In this document: one piece after another, positions 15,416-24,778 of the stretch
Position numbering within the stretch: position 1 is the first letter of the stretch
How the letters are laid out: each line of letters starts with the position of its first letter
NCBI GenBank assembly: GCA_001689405.1
Contig: LUJO01000040.1
Location: 1-45,463, forward strand
Length of the DNA: 45,463 nt
Origin: Candidatus Homeothermus arabinoxylanisolvens
GTDB lineage: Bacteria > Bacteroidota > Bacteroidia > Bacteroidales > Muribaculaceae
Direction of reading: 5' to 3'
Notes under the pieces: generated by a model
Seen by the model: the letters and a program-made list of their open reading frames with translations, nothing else
The model's database searches: none
What the model was told of the DNA's origin: nothing
Translations under genes and position numbers: made by a program

Positions 15416-17224
15416 ATGCCAAATATATTGACAAATCTGGTCGGTACGCAATCATTGAAATACGGGGATAGAGTAGCCTTCAGTTTTAAGTCTACCCCGC
15501 AAGGAGCATGGGAGGATACCACATGGTCCGATTTCGCCGGTCAGGTGGAGGCCTCGGCGTGCGCCCTTGAGATAATGGGTGTAGGCCCGGGCGACACGGT
15601 GGGAATTTTTTCCGGTAACCGCCCGGAGATACTTATGACAGATTTCGGCGCATTCGCCAATCGCGCGGTGCCCGTATCCATATATGCGACGAGCAGTCGC
15701 GAACAGGTTGAGTACATAGTCAACGACGCCCGCATAAAGATGCTTTTTGTGGGTGACCGCCAGCAATATCTTATAGCCCGTGAAGCCGCCGCTTCATGTC
15801 CGGGACTTATGCAGATAGTAGTATATGAAGATATAGTTCTTGCCGATGATGACAAGACATCGATGACATTCTCCTCGTTTCTGAAACTCGGTAATGCGGC
15901 AGGCGAGAATTGCCGCGAAGAGGTCAGAAACCGGCGCAAGGCGGCACGTCCGGCCGACCTCGCCACGCTACTCTATACGTCGGGCACAACCGGCGAGCCC
16001 AAAGGAGCCATGCTGCTCCACTCGTGTTTTGACGCGGCTATGGACGTGCACAAGGAGCGTCTTGTCATGCTCAGCGACAGCGACACCTCCATCAGCTTCC
16101 TCCCGATGAGCCATATATTCGAGAAGGCATGGACATACTTCTGTCTTTTTACGGGCATGAAGGTGTACATCAATCTCGACCCTCATGACATACAGACCTC
16201 GATACGTCAGGTGCATCCGACATGTATGTGCAGTGTGCCGCGCTTCTGGGAGAAGGTATATGCCGCGGTGCAGTCCAAGATATCGCGGATGAATGCCCTG
16301 CAGCGGCTTATGGTAAGGCGTGCCCTTAAAGTGGGCCGCCGGCGCAATCTCGATTATGTGCGTATGGGCCGTACCGTACCCGGTATGCTCGAAATGCAAT
16401 ACCGCTTTTACGATAAGCATGTGTTTATGCCTATGCGCAAGGTCATCGGCATAGAGAACGGAAACATATTTCCTACGGCCGGCGCGCCTCTGTCAGACAC
16501 GATAGTGGAGTTTCTGCATACGTGCGGCATCAATATCGTGGTCGGATACGGTCTGTCGGAGACAACCGCCACCGTCACCTGCTATCCTTCGCTCGGCTAT
16601 GAGATAGGTACCGTGGGCACTGTCATGCCCCGCATACAGATCAAGCTCGGTAATGAGAATGAGGTGCTTGTGAAGGGTCCGACGGTCATGGCCGGATATT
16701 TCAACAAACCCGAAGAGACCGCCGCGGCGTTTACCGAGGACGGGTGGTTCCGCACTGGCGATGCCGGAAAAATAGACGATACCGGAGCGCTTGTGCTTAC
16801 CGAGCGTCTGAAGGACCTGTTCAAGACCTCCAACGGCAAGTACATAGCGCCGCAGGCCATAGAGAGCCGTCTGGGCGAAGACGAGTACATAGAGCAGGTG
16901 GCTGTGATAGGCGACCAGCGCAAGTATGTGACGGCCATAATAATACCAGCATTCGAGGCATTGAAAGATTATGCCCGCAAGAAGCACATTCAATACAAGT
17001 CGCTTGTGGACCTTGTGAACAACAGCGAGATACGGCGCCTTATACAGGAGCGTATAGACAAACTCCAGAACGGTTTTGCCAACTACGAGAAGGTGAAGAA
17101 GTTCGTGCTTCTGCCCAAGGAGTTCACGATGGAGTCGGGCGAGCTGACCAATACGCTCAAGATACGCCGTCCGGTCATCAACAACCGCTATGCCCGCGAG
17201 ATAGAGGCTATGTACGCGCAGTGA
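15416..17224 (+). CDS. Long-chain acyl-CoA synthetase (AMP-forming)
   Basis: ATP-dependent activation of fatty acids to acyl-CoA at the inner membrane, 602 residues. It has the phosphate-binding loop LLYTSGTTGEPKGAM (about 186-200), the A5 motif GYGLSETTA, the A7 motif WFRTGDAGK, the A8 hinge LTERLKDLFKTSNGKYIAPQ and a C-terminal catalytic lysine region near TNTLKIRR. These fit the FadD15/ACSL branch with its insert and extended C-terminus. It has its own promoter 20 nt upstream and is followed by prfB after 51 nt. Chain-length preference cannot be read from sequence. Confidence 0.9.
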   Translation: MPNILTNLVGTQSLKYGDRVAFSFKSTPQGAWEDTTWSDFAGQVEASACALEIMGVGPGDTVGIFSGNRPEILMTDFGAFANRAVPVSIYATSSREQVEYIVNDARIKMLFVGDRQQYLIAREAAASCPGLMQIVVYEDIVLADDDKTSMTFSSFLKLGNAAGENCREEVRNRRKAARPADLATLLYTSGTTGEPKGAMLLHSCFDAAMDVHKERLVMLSDSDTSISFLPMSHIFEKAWTYFCLFTGMKVYINLDPHDIQTSIRQVHPTCMCSVPRFWEKVYAAVQSKISRMNALQRLMVRRALKVGRRRNLDYVRMGRTVPGMLEMQYRFYDKHVFMPMRKVIGIENGNIFPTAGAPLSDTIVEFLHTCGINIVVGYGLSETTATVTCYPSLGYEIGTVGTVMPRIQIKLGNENEVLVKGPTVMAGYFNKPEETAAAFTEDGWFRTGDAGKIDDTGALVLTERLKDLFKTSNGKYIAPQAIESRLGEDEYIEQVAVIGDQRKYVTAIIIPAFEALKDYARKKHIQYKSLVDLVNNSEIRRLIQERIDKLQNGFANYEKVKKFVLLPKEFTMESGELTNTLKIRRPVINNRYAREIEAMYAQ

Positions 17225-17275
17225 CGAAATATCCGTTATACAGTATACAATATTAATATTATTAACCATATTGCT

Positions 17276-18398
17276 ATGATTACGTTTGAGCAGCTAAAAG
17301 AGACGATAGAGCGCAAGGATGCGCTGGGGAGGTATCTTTGACATCGACAGTAAGCGTGTCGAAGTAGAAGAGGAGGAACTGCGCACCCATGTGCCCGATT
17401 TCTGGGAGCATCAGAAGGAGGCGCAGGCCCAGATGAAAAAAGTAAAGGAACTGCATCAGTGGATTGACGGCTACGATGAGCTTGACAAGGCGGTGGGCGA
17501 GCTTCAGCTTGCATGGGACTTCCTGAAAGAAGGTCTTGTGGAGGAGAGTGAGCTTGACGCCATGTACGGCGACATCATGACCAAACTGGAGGCCCTCGAA
17601 CTGCGCAATATGCTGCGCCGCGAAGAGGACTCGCTCGGTGCCGTGCTTAAAATCAATTCGGGTGCCGGTGGTACGGAGAGTCAGGACTGGGCTTCGATGC
17701 TGATGCGCATGTATCTGCGCTGGTGCGAGGCAAAGGGTTACAAGACATCCATTGCCAATATGCTCGAAGGCGACGAGGCCGGCATAAAGTCGGTGACCAT
17801 CGAGGTGGACGGAGCTTTCGCCTACGGCTATCTGAAGAGTGAGAACGGAGTGCACCGTCTTGTGCGTGTGTCGCCCTACAACGCGCAGGGCAAGCGCATG
17901 ACGTCGTTTGCATCGGTGTTTGTGACGCCGCTCGTCGATGATACGATCGAGGTTAAGGTAGACCCGGCGCTATTGTCGTGGGATACCTTCCGAAGCGGCG
18001 GTGCCGGCGGACAGAACGTGAACAAGGTGGAGTCGGGAGTGCGTCTGCGCTACCAGTTTACCGACCCCTATACCGGTGAGAAAGAGGAGATTCTTATCGA
18101 GAATACCGAGACCCGCGACCAGCCCAAGAACAAGGAAAACGCGATGAGGCAGTTGCGCTCGATACTTTATGACAAGGAACTCCAGCACCGTCTTGCCGAG
18201 CAACGCAAGATAGAGGACGGCAAGATGAAGATCGAGTGGGGCTCGCAGATAAGAAGCTATGTGTTTGACGACAGGCGTGTGAAGGACCACCGCACCAACT
18301 GGCAGACGAGCGATGTTAACGGCGTGATGGACGGCGACATCGACGGCTTCATAAAGGCTTATCTGATGGAGTTTGCCGGCGAAAACGACAATAACTGA
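17276..18398 (+). CDS. prfB: Peptide chain release factor 2 with programmed +1 frameshift
   Basis: RF2 releases peptides at UGA and UAA. Translation starts at ATG 17276 (MITFEQLKETIERKDALGRYL), hits an in-frame TGA at 17339-17341, and continues after a +1 shift at CTT-TGA-C as DIDSKRVEVEEEE, so the coding path is 17276-17338 plus 17340-18398 (about 373 aa). The classical elements are present: a Shine-Dalgarno-like GGGGAGG then TAT CTT TGA C. The peptidyl-transferase motif is GGAGGQNVNK. The codon-recognition tripeptide is SPY rather than the SPF of E. coli (RVSPYNAQGKRMTSF). argB starts 2 nt after the stop, so both are probably one message. Confidence 0.95.
17327..17342 (+). promoter_or_regulatory. 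RF2 programmed frameshift signal
   Basis: The Shine-Dalgarno-like GGGGAGG is followed by TATCTTTGAC. The ribosome pauses at TGA when RF2 is scarce and shifts +1 at CTT, so RF2 controls its own synthesis. Spacing of the SD-like element to the CTT matches the E. coli site. It is notable because most messages in this phylum are not initiated through Shine-Dalgarno pairing. Confidence 0.9.
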
Positions 18399-18400
18399 CA

Positions 18401-19183
18401 ATGAAAGATAAACTGACAATAATTAAGGTCGGCGGCAAAATAGTAGAGGAGGAAGCCTCCTTGAAAGCCTTGCTCGCCGACTTTGCCGGTATCGGCGGCT
18501 TCAAGTTGCTGGTGCACGGCGGAGGACGGTCGGCCACGAAGCTCGCTTCGGATATGGGAGTGGAGACGAAGATGGTCGACGGCCGCAGGGTGACCGATGA
18601 CGAGATGCTCCGTATAGTGACTATGGTGTACGGAGGTCTGGTAAACAAGAATATCGTAGCCGGGCTTCAGGCTCTCGATGTCGACGCTCTCGGCATGACC
18701 GGAGCCGACATGAACATACTGCGCAGCCGCAAGCGTCCCGTAAAGGAGGTGGATTACGGCTGGGTGGGCGATGTGGAGAGTGTGAACGGCGAAGCCCTCG
18801 CCTCGCTGCTGCGGGCCGGCATAGTGCCGGTCATAGCTCCGCTTACCCACGACAAGCATGGCCATCTGCTCAACACCAATGCCGACACCATGGCGGGAGA
18901 GACGGCCAAAGGACTCGCCCCGTACTTTGACGTGGAGCTTGTGTATTGCTTCGAGAAGCCGGGAGTGTTGCGCGACGAGAATGATGACGCTACGGTCATA
19001 CCGCTTATCGACAGGGAGCTGTTCGGCAAGTTGAAGGACGAGGGTATTGTGAGCGGAGGCATGCTTCCCAAGCTCGAGAACGCTCTTGACGCCATAGACC
19101 TCGGTGTGACTAAGGTGATCATAACCAAGGCTTCCGCGATAGGCGACCTTACATCGGGCACGCACATTGTGGCGAAAATTTAG
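18401..19183 (+). CDS. argB: Acetylglutamate kinase
   Basis: Second step of arginine synthesis: phosphorylates N-acetyl-L-glutamate (or the N-succinyl form used by some Bacteroidota). It is an amino-acid-kinase fold of 260 residues with the N-terminal glycine/lysine element IKVGGKIV, HGGGRSATKLA for substrate binding, NTNADTMAGETAKGL, and the C-terminal GGMLPKLENALDAI nucleotide/lysine motif. There is no N-terminal extension of the hexameric, arginine-inhibited type. It is separated from other arg genes and follows prfB by 2 nt. Acyl-group specificity is not decided here. Confidence 0.9.
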   Translation: MKDKLTIIKVGGKIVEEEASLKALLADFAGIGGFKLLVHGGGRSATKLASDMGVETKMVDGRRVTDDEMLRIVTMVYGGLVNKNIVAGLQALDVDALGMTGADMNILRSRKRPVKEVDYGWVGDVESVNGEALASLLRAGIVPVIAPLTHDKHGHLLNTNADTMAGETAKGLAPYFDVELVYCFEKPGVLRDENDDATVIPLIDRELFGKLKDEGIVSGGMLPKLENALDAIDLGVTKVIITKASAIGDLTSGTHIVAKI

Positions 19184-19190
19184 CATTATT

Positions 19191-19221
19191 TTGGAAAAAT
19201 GAAATTAATGCGCTACTTTTG
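19191..19221 (+). promoter_or_regulatory. Promoter of asd
   Basis: TTG (19191-19193, within TTTTGG) and TACTTTTG (19214-19221) are separated by 20 nt. The start would be near 19226, about 17 nt before the ATG. Confidence 0.7.
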
Positions 19222-19242
19222 TAGCGAAAAAACAGGAAAATT

Positions 19243-20256
19243 ATGAAAGTTGCTATCGTGGGTGCAAGCGGCGCAGTAGGACAGGAGTTTCTTCGCGTAC
19301 TTGATCAACAAAATTTCCCTATCGACGAGTTGTTGCTGTTCGGCTCAAGCCGAAGCGCAGGCCGTAAATATACATTCCGCGGCAAGGAGATAGAAGTCAA
19401 GGAGTTGAAGCATAACGACGACTTCAAAGGGGTGGATATAGCATTTACCTCCGCCGGAGCCGGTACCTCGCGCGAATATGCCGACACCATCACCAAGCAC
19501 GGCGCTCTGATGATAGACAATTCGAGCGCATTCCGCATGGATGACGATGTGCCTCTTGTAGTGCCGGAAGTAAACGGCGACGACGCATTCAACACTCCGC
19601 GCAACATCATAGCCAATCCTAACTGTACGACAATACAGATGGTCGTGGCCCTGAAGCCGATCAACGACATATCGCCTATAAAGCGCGTGCACGTGGCCAC
19701 TTATCAGGCCGCGAGCGGTGCGGGTGCCGCAGCCATGGACGAGCTTGTCGAGCAGTATGCCCAGCTTGGACGCGGCGAGGAGCCTACGGTAGAGAAGTTT
19801 GCCTATCAGCTCGCATACAACGTCATACCTCAGGTCGATGTATTTACCGACAACGGCTATACAAAGGAGGAGATGAAGATGTATAACGAGACAAAGAAGA
19901 TAATGCATGCTCCCGGTCTTGACGTCAGCGCCACCTGCGTGCGTGTGCCGGTCATGCGTGCCCACTCCGAGTCGATATGGCTTGAGACGGAGAGCCCCAT
20001 ATCGGTTGAAGAGGCCCGCGAGGCCCTTTCGAAAGCCGAAAGTGTGGTAGTGTTTGACGCTCCGGCCGATAAGAAATATCCGATGCCCCTGCATGTGGCC
20101 GATGAAGATCCGGTATATGTGGGCCGTATCAGAAAAGACTTAACATGTGACAACGGACTGTCATTCTGGGTAGTCGGCGACCAGATCAAGAAGGGCGCCG
20201 CGCTCAACGCGGTTCAGATAGCCCAGTATATGATAGCCCACGGTAAAAAGTTTTAA
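19243..20256 (+). CDS. asd: Aspartate-semialdehyde dehydrogenase
   Basis: NADPH-dependent reduction of aspartyl phosphate to aspartate semialdehyde, the branch point to lysine/diaminopimelate, threonine and methionine. 337 residues. The Rossmann motif GASGAVGQEFLRVL begins at residue 7, the catalytic cysteine lies in NPNCTTIQ (about C128), and the catalytic histidine is in RVPVMRAHSES. The length and QAASGAGAAAMDEL loop fit the Gram-positive/Bacteroidota branch of the enzyme. It is monocistronic with its own promoter and a terminator at 20333. Confidence 0.95.
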   Translation: MKVAIVGASGAVGQEFLRVLDQQNFPIDELLLFGSSRSAGRKYTFRGKEIEVKELKHNDDFKGVDIAFTSAGAGTSREYADTITKHGALMIDNSSAFRMDDDVPLVVPEVNGDDAFNTPRNIIANPNCTTIQMVVALKPINDISPIKRVHVATYQAASGAGAAAMDELVEQYAQLGRGEEPTVEKFAYQLAYNVIPQVDVFTDNGYTKEEMKMYNETKKIMHAPGLDVSATCVRVPVMRAHSESIWLETESPISVEEAREALSKAESVVVFDAPADKKYPMPLHVADEDPVYVGRIRKDLTCDNGLSFWVVGDQIKKGAALNAVQIAQYMIAHGKKF

Positions 20257-20332
20257 AGGAATAATATCCCTATAAAAGAAACCTCTGTACAAATAAGATT
20301 TATTCTTTTTAAGCCTTTATTTTATGTGTGTG

Positions 20333-20364
20333 AAAGGGGTTGGCGAGAGCCGCCTCCTTTTTTT
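20333..20364 (+). terminator. Intrinsic terminator after asd
   Basis: AAAGGGGTTGGC pairs with GCCGCCTCCTTT around a GAGA tetraloop (one mismatch, two G-U) and runs straight into seven or more Ts. It lies 76 nt after asd and upstream of the antiporter promoter. Confidence 0.7.
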
Positions 20365-20398
20365 ATGACCGTATGATATACGTTAAATGAAAAAGTTG

Positions 20399-20406
20399 TA
20401 AATTTG
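20399..20406 (+). promoter_or_regulatory. -7 element of the antiporter gene
   Basis: TAAATTTG fits TAnnTTTG and lies 29 nt before the ATG. No TTG is seen at the standard spacing. Confidence 0.5.
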
Positions 20407-20435
20407 TGTCGGATTCCTAAAAAACACTTGAAACG

Positions 20436-22601
20436 ATGCAGAATGCCACAGCCATAGTGACCGATCCCGTACTGATATTTTTTATCGTACTGGTGATAAT
20501 TCTGCTTGCCCCCGTACTTCTGAACCGACTTAAGATACCCCACATCATAGGCATGATCGTGGCCGGAGTTGTTGTGGGTCCTTACGGTATAGACCTGCTG
20601 GCCCGCGACGCCAGTTTCGAGATTTTCGGACAGGTGGGTATTCTGTATCTGATGTTTCTTGCCGGCATAGAGATCGACATGTACCATCTGAAGAAGAACC
20701 TCGGCAAGGGCATGTGCTTCGGAGCCTATACGTTTTTAGTGCCGATGATACTCGGAACGGTCACGTCGTACTATCTGCTTCATCTTGACTGGCTCACGTC
20801 GATGCTGCTTGCGTCGATGTACGCCTCGCATACGCTTATAGCCTATCCGGTGATATCGCGCTTCGGCCTTACGAAGTCGTCGACCGTCATCATAACCATA
20901 GCGGGTACCATAGTCACCGTGCTCGGCGCACTTATCGTGCTTGCCGTGTGTGTGGGCATACATGTTGACGGTGAGTTCAATCCCGGCACGGTGCTCATGC
21001 TCCTTCTGCGTCTGGTAGTATATTGTATAGTCGTGGTCTACGCATTCCCGAGGGTGACGCGGTGGTTTTTCAAGAAGTATAACGACAATATAACCCAGTT
21101 TGTCTACGTGCTTGCCATGGTGTTTCTGGCGAGCTATTCGGCCAAGATGATAGGTCTTGAGAGCGTGCTCGGCGCATTCTTCGCCGGACTTGTGCTGAAC
21201 CGCTACATACCCAATATGTCGCCGCTGATGAACCGTATAGAGTTTGTGGGCAATGCCATCTTCATACCGTACTTCCTGATAGGTGTGGGCATGCTTATAA
21301 ATGTGGAGGTCATAGTGAAGGGCTGGGATGCGCTTTACGTAGCGGTGGTCATGTCGGTTGTGGCCACTCTGTGCAAGTGGATCGCGGCGTGGATGACGCA
21401 GGTCACCTACCGCATGTCGGGGCTTGACCGCAGGATGATATTCGGCCTGTCGAACGCTCAGGCGGCCGCCACGCTTGCCGCCGTTATGATAGGCTTCAAT
21501 ATAGGCATGTTTGACGAGTCGGTGCTCAACGGCACTATCGTCATGATACTTGTCACCTGCACGATATCGTCAATAGTCACCGAGCAGGCTGCCGCCAAGA
21601 TGAAGCTGCAGCAGATGCAGAGCGAGGGCGAAGGCAAGGTCGACAAGGTGGCGCGCAGCCGCAATACGCTCATATCCGTAGCCAATCCTATAACCGCCGG
21701 CGCGCTGGTGGATCTGGCCATGCTTATGCGCAATCCGTATGTACGCACCGGCAAAATGTATGCGCTGCATGTGCGCAATGACAATTCGGAAGGGTCGAGG
21801 GCCATAGGGCGCAACTCGCTTGAGCTTGCGGTTCAGGCAGCGGCGAGCGTCGACGTCAGGCTTATGCCGATAGAGCGTTACGACCTCAACTTTGTGACCG
21901 GTCTTGTCAATACTATCGAGGAGCGTGATGTGTCGGAGGTGATACTCGGTATGCACCGCAAGGCCACGATAATAGACTCGTTTTTCGGCTCAAAGATAGA
22001 GCAGCTGCTGGCGTCGACGCACAAGATGCTTGTCATAACACGATGTTTCATACCGGTAAGCACGATTACGCGCATAGTGGTGTCGGTGCCTCCGAAGTCG
22101 CAGTATGAGACGGGATTTACCGGATGGGTGGCCGCGCTCGGCAACCTGACGCGGCAGCTCGGATGCCGGATTATATTCTGCTGTCCGGTAGAGGTGCAGT
22201 CTTATATACGGGCGGTGCTCAAACGTGACGGGTTTGAGATCAGGAGCGAGTACCGCGATGTGGAAGAGTGGGATGACTTCGTGCTGCTGGCCAACAAGGT
22301 GCTTGACGATGACCTTTTTGTCGTGGTCAACGCCCGTCGCGCCTCAGTGTCGTTTGACTCGTCAATGGACCAGCTTCCGGCATTCCTTCAGAAATACTTC
22401 TCGCGCAACAATCTTATTGTCATATATCCCGAGCAGTTCGGCGCGGGGGCGGCTCCCACGTCGTCGATAGACCCGCTTGCCAGCGACATTACGGCCACAC
22501 CGAGCGAGTTGTGGCTCCGTGTGGCCGGTTATTACCGCCGCCTTATACTGCTGCGCAAGCGCTTCACCCAGCGCAAGCGCATCAAGAAAATCGACCTTTA
22601 G
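20436..22601 (+). CDS. CPA2-family cation/proton antiporter with Usp-like tail
   Basis: Inner-membrane Na+/H+ or K+/H+ exchanger of 721 residues. About 12 hydrophobic segments occupy residues 8-390, with family-typical LKIPHIIGMIVAGVVVGPYG near the start and LGAFFAGLVLNRYI in the middle. The C-terminal ~300 residues are soluble and resemble universal-stress-protein domains (ALHVRNDNSEGSRA, then VSEVILGMHRKATIIDSFFG) rather than a TrkA/RCK domain. They probably gate or regulate transport through a nucleotide or small ligand. It is monocistronic, convergent with the GlmU-like gene 44 nt away. Ion specificity is unknown. Confidence 0.85.
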   Translation: MQNATAIVTDPVLIFFIVLVIILLAPVLLNRLKIPHIIGMIVAGVVVGPYGIDLLARDASFEIFGQVGILYLMFLAGIEIDMYHLKKNLGKGMCFGAYTFLVPMILGTVTSYYLLHLDWLTSMLLASMYASHTLIAYPVISRFGLTKSSTVIITIAGTIVTVLGALIVLAVCVGIHVDGEFNPGTVLMLLLRLVVYCIVVVYAFPRVTRWFFKKYNDNITQFVYVLAMVFLASYSAKMIGLESVLGAFFAGLVLNRYIPNMSPLMNRIEFVGNAIFIPYFLIGVGMLINVEVIVKGWDALYVAVVMSVVATLCKWIAAWMTQVTYRMSGLDRRMIFGLSNAQAAATLAAVMIGFNIGMFDESVLNGTIVMILVTCTISSIVTEQAAAKMKLQQMQSEGEGKVDKVARSRNTLISVANPITAGALVDLAMLMRNPYVRTGKMYALHVRNDNSEGSRAIGRNSLELAVQAAASVDVRLMPIERYDLNFVTGLVNTIEERDVSEVILGMHRKATIIDSFFGSKIEQLLASTHKMLVITRCFIPVSTITRIVVSVPPKSQYETGFTGWVAALGNLTRQLGCRIIFCCPVEVQSYIRAVLKRDGFEIRSEYRDVEEWDDFVLLANKVLDDDLFVVVNARRASVSFDSSMDQLPAFLQKYFSRNNLIVIYPEQFGAGAAPTSSIDPLASDITATPSELWLRVAGYYRRLILLRKRFTQRKRIKKIDL

Positions 22602-22645
22602 GGCAGACTGCCTTATCATATGACTTGATAAAGCGGCGAGAGCCA

Positions 22646-23827
22646 TTATTTGTAGGTCTCGGCTATGGCGTAGATGGCGTTGAAGATGTCGATGTCGGTG
22701 TCGGTGAGCTCGACATGCCGGCGGGCCATTACGCGGCGAGCTATGTCGAAGAATTTGTTAAGCGACACGTCGCTGAAGCCCGATGCGCCGCCTTCGCTGA
22801 AGGAGGCCACGAAGTTGCGGGGGAAGCCCGATCCGTGAATGTTGCATCCTACACCCACCACAGTGGCGGTGTTGAACATCGTGTTAATGCCGGCTTTTGT
22901 GTGGTCACCCATAATCAGTCCGCAGAATTGCAGACCGGTCCGCAGGAAGCGGTGTGCTGGATAGTTCCACAGTTTTATTTCGGAGTAGTCGTTTTTGAGG
23001 TTTGAGGCCACGCAGTTGGCGCCGAGATTGCACCACTCTCCTATGACGGCATTGCCGAGGAAGCCGTCATGGCCTTTGTTGCTGTAGCCGATCATGACCA
23101 CATTGTTGACTTCTCCGCCTACCTTGCAGTAGGGTCCTATGGTCGTGGCGCCGTATATCTTGGACCCCATATTTATATATGAGTGCTCGCAAAGGGCCAG
23201 CGGACCGCGTACGCAGGTTCCCTCCATTATCTCGGCGTCGCGCCCGATGTAAATAGGGCCTTTGGTGACATTGAGTATGGCGGCTTCCACGGTGGCTCCC
23301 GGCTCGATGAATATTTTGGGTGTGCCGTCGGGGAAGCAGGGGTCGCCTATGAGTGTGCATGTCTTGCTCAGCGGTGCCGATGTGGCGGTGCGTGCTATGG
23401 TCATGTAGTCGTCGATGAGCGCCTGCTCGTTGAGCATGAATATGTCGGTGAGCGAGTTGACGGCAAGCGGCATTTCGTCAATCTCGACGGTGGCGTCGGC
23501 GTTTTTGCCGTGTCGGGCGAGTGTGACTCCTTTGCAGGTAAGTGCGGTAGCTGCAGGAAGTTTCTCGATGGCCTTTACGAGTGCGGGGGTGGGGCATATA
23601 TTGCCGGCTATGTAGAAGTCTTCAAGTGTGTTGACTTCGTGTACGGGATATTTTGGCTGCAGATAGTCGACCGTCAGATATGAGTAGTCGCCTGCGAATG
23701 CGCGTTGCCACTTTTCGCGGATGGTGAAGATGCCGAAGCGTATGTCGGCTATCGGGCGGGTAAATGTAATAGGGAGGAGATTTTCCCTCAATTCGGGGTC
23801 GTCGTATAAAATGATGTTGCGTGCCAT
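22646..23827 (-). CDS. GlmU-like sugar nucleotidyltransferase/acyltransferase-type protein
   Basis: About 393 residues. The N-terminal part (IILYDDPELRENLLPITFTRPIA) is a divergent nucleotidyltransferase-like domain lacking the canonical GxGTRM loop. The C-terminal part (about 190-370) is a left-handed beta-helix of hexapeptide repeats (GPIYIGRDAEIMEGTCVRGP, then GEWCNLGANCVASN). Bacteroidota carry such GlmU-family proteins of uncertain role in addition to, or in place of, classical GlmU (GlcNAc-1-P uridylation). Catalysis is therefore not established. The ATG at 23827 (MARNIILYDD) is preferred over 23833 two codons upstream. It is divergent from the ribosomal cluster. Confidence 0.75.
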   Translation of the reverse strand: MARNIILYDDPELRENLLPITFTRPIADIRFGIFTIREKWQRAFAGDYSYLTVDYLQPKYPVHEVNTLEDFYIAGNICPTPALVKAIEKLPAATALTCKGVTLARHGKNADATVEIDEMPLAVNSLTDIFMLNEQALIDDYMTIARTATSAPLSKTCTLIGDPCFPDGTPKIFIEPGATVEAAILNVTKGPIYIGRDAEIMEGTCVRGPLALCEHSYINMGSKIYGATTIGPYCKVGGEVNNVVMIGYSNKGHDGFLGNAVIGEWCNLGANCVASNLKNDYSEIKLWNYPAHRFLRTGLQFCGLIMGDHTKAGINTMFNTATVVGVGCNIHGSGFPRNFVASFSEGGASGFSDVSLNKFFDIARRVMARRHVELTDTDIDIFNAIYAIAETYK

Positions 23828-23867
23828 GGGCATTATGTTTTTTAGATTGTATGAAATGTGATGACTG

Positions 23868-23875
23868 CAAAAATA
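23868..23875 (-). promoter_or_regulatory. -7 element of the GlmU-like gene
   Basis: TATTTTTG on the minus strand (23875 to 23868) fits TAnnTTTG, 41 nt before the ATG at 23827. No TTG at standard spacing. The rest of 23876-24041 contains nothing else I recognise. Confidence 0.5.
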
Positions 23876-24041
23876 GCGAAAAAACGCGCGAGGGTGCGAA
23901 CAAAAGGACGGATAAAACCGCGAAGGCGTGGTTAAAAGATATTAAAGGTTTTGAAATGTGTTAAAATTATGTAAAATCGCGTTTCTTCCGAACAATTAAG
24001 GCTTTAAAAAGTCAAATACGAATTTTTTAGAATGGAAATAT

Positions 24042-24072
24042 TTGGAAAATAGCGATTTAGTGCGTAACTTTG
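24042..24072 (+). promoter_or_regulatory. Promoter of the ribosomal protein cluster
   Basis: TTG (24042-24044, in TTTGG) and TAACTTTG (24065-24072) with a 20-nt spacer. The transcript would start near 24077, leaving a leader of about 128 nt before rpsL that includes a short hairpin (TGAAAT 24112-24117 with ATTTCA 24121-24126). Confidence 0.75.
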
Positions 24073-24204
24073 CGAAGTTTTTTGAGCGTTGTATGCGCGC
24101 ATGACTGTCTATGAAATTGAATTTCAGATTGATAGCGGCGTGTGGCTCTATGCAAAGAAGACGATTTAAACGATAATAACTTTAAAGTAAAAACAAGAAC
24201 TAAG

Positions 24205-24609
24205 ATGCCTACAATTCAGCAATTAGTAAGAAAAGGACGTGTAGCTCTTGAGGATAAGAGTAAATCTCCGGCACTCGACAGCTGCCCCCAGCGTCGCGGT
24301 GTATGTGTGAGAGTTTATACTACCACTCCCAAGAAGCCTAACTCTGCAATGCGTAAAGTAGCCCGTGTGAGACTGACCAACGGTAAGGAGGTTAACTCCT
24401 ACATACCCGGCGAGGGTCATAATCTTCAGGAGCACTCTATTGTACTCGTGCGCGGCGGTCGTGTAAAGGACCTTCCCGGTGTACGTTACCACATAGTACG
24501 CGGTACTCTTGATACAAGCGGAGTTAAGGATCGCACACAGCGTCGCTCGAAATATGGAGCAAAGCGTCCGAAACCGGGAGCAGCGCCCGCGGCAAAAGGT
24601 AAAAAGTAA
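24205..24609 (+). CDS. rpsL: 30S ribosomal protein S12
   Basis: Decoding-centre protein of the small subunit, 134 residues. It begins MPTIQQLVRKGR as in the family. An in-frame ATG at 24142 would add 21 unrelated residues and is rejected. The loop residues that govern streptomycin response are wild type: lysines in TTPKKPNSAMRK and in GRVKDLPGVRYH. The C-terminus is the usual basic tail with a short Ala/Lys extension. First gene of the str-S10-spc-alpha run. Confidence 0.98.
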   Translation: MPTIQQLVRKGRVALEDKSKSPALDSCPQRRGVCVRVYTTTPKKPNSAMRKVARVRLTNGKEVNSYIPGEGHNLQEHSIVLVRGGRVKDLPGVRYHIVRGTLDTSGVKDRTQRRSKYGAKRPKPGAAPAAKGKK

Positions 24610-24778
24610 TTTTGACCGATAGCCGAAACGCTCGCAGGAGATAAACAAAACCCAGTTAATTACAACTTCGTTTTTGATTTATTGGACAGCAATTTAGGTT
24701 GAGTAAACGAGGCGAGAGAGCCGAGTTGAAGAATAAAAAGCAGCCAAGCAACCAAAAACACCAACTTTTAAAAACAAA
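24610..24778 (+). promoter_or_regulatory. Structured rpsL-rpsG spacer, candidate S7 control site
   Basis: This 169-nt gap is one of the longest inside the cluster. CTCGC (24631-24635) can pair with GCGAG (24712-24716), enclosing an AU-rich region. In E. coli the spacer between the S12 and S7 genes is the S7 autoregulatory site, so the position is suggestive. No sequence identity to that site is claimed. Confidence 0.3.

Noticed and set aside
22611..22632. Bidirectional terminator between antiporter and GlmU-like genes
   Set aside because: TTATCA/TGATAA is only a 6-bp AT-rich stem without a T-run on either strand; too weak to call.
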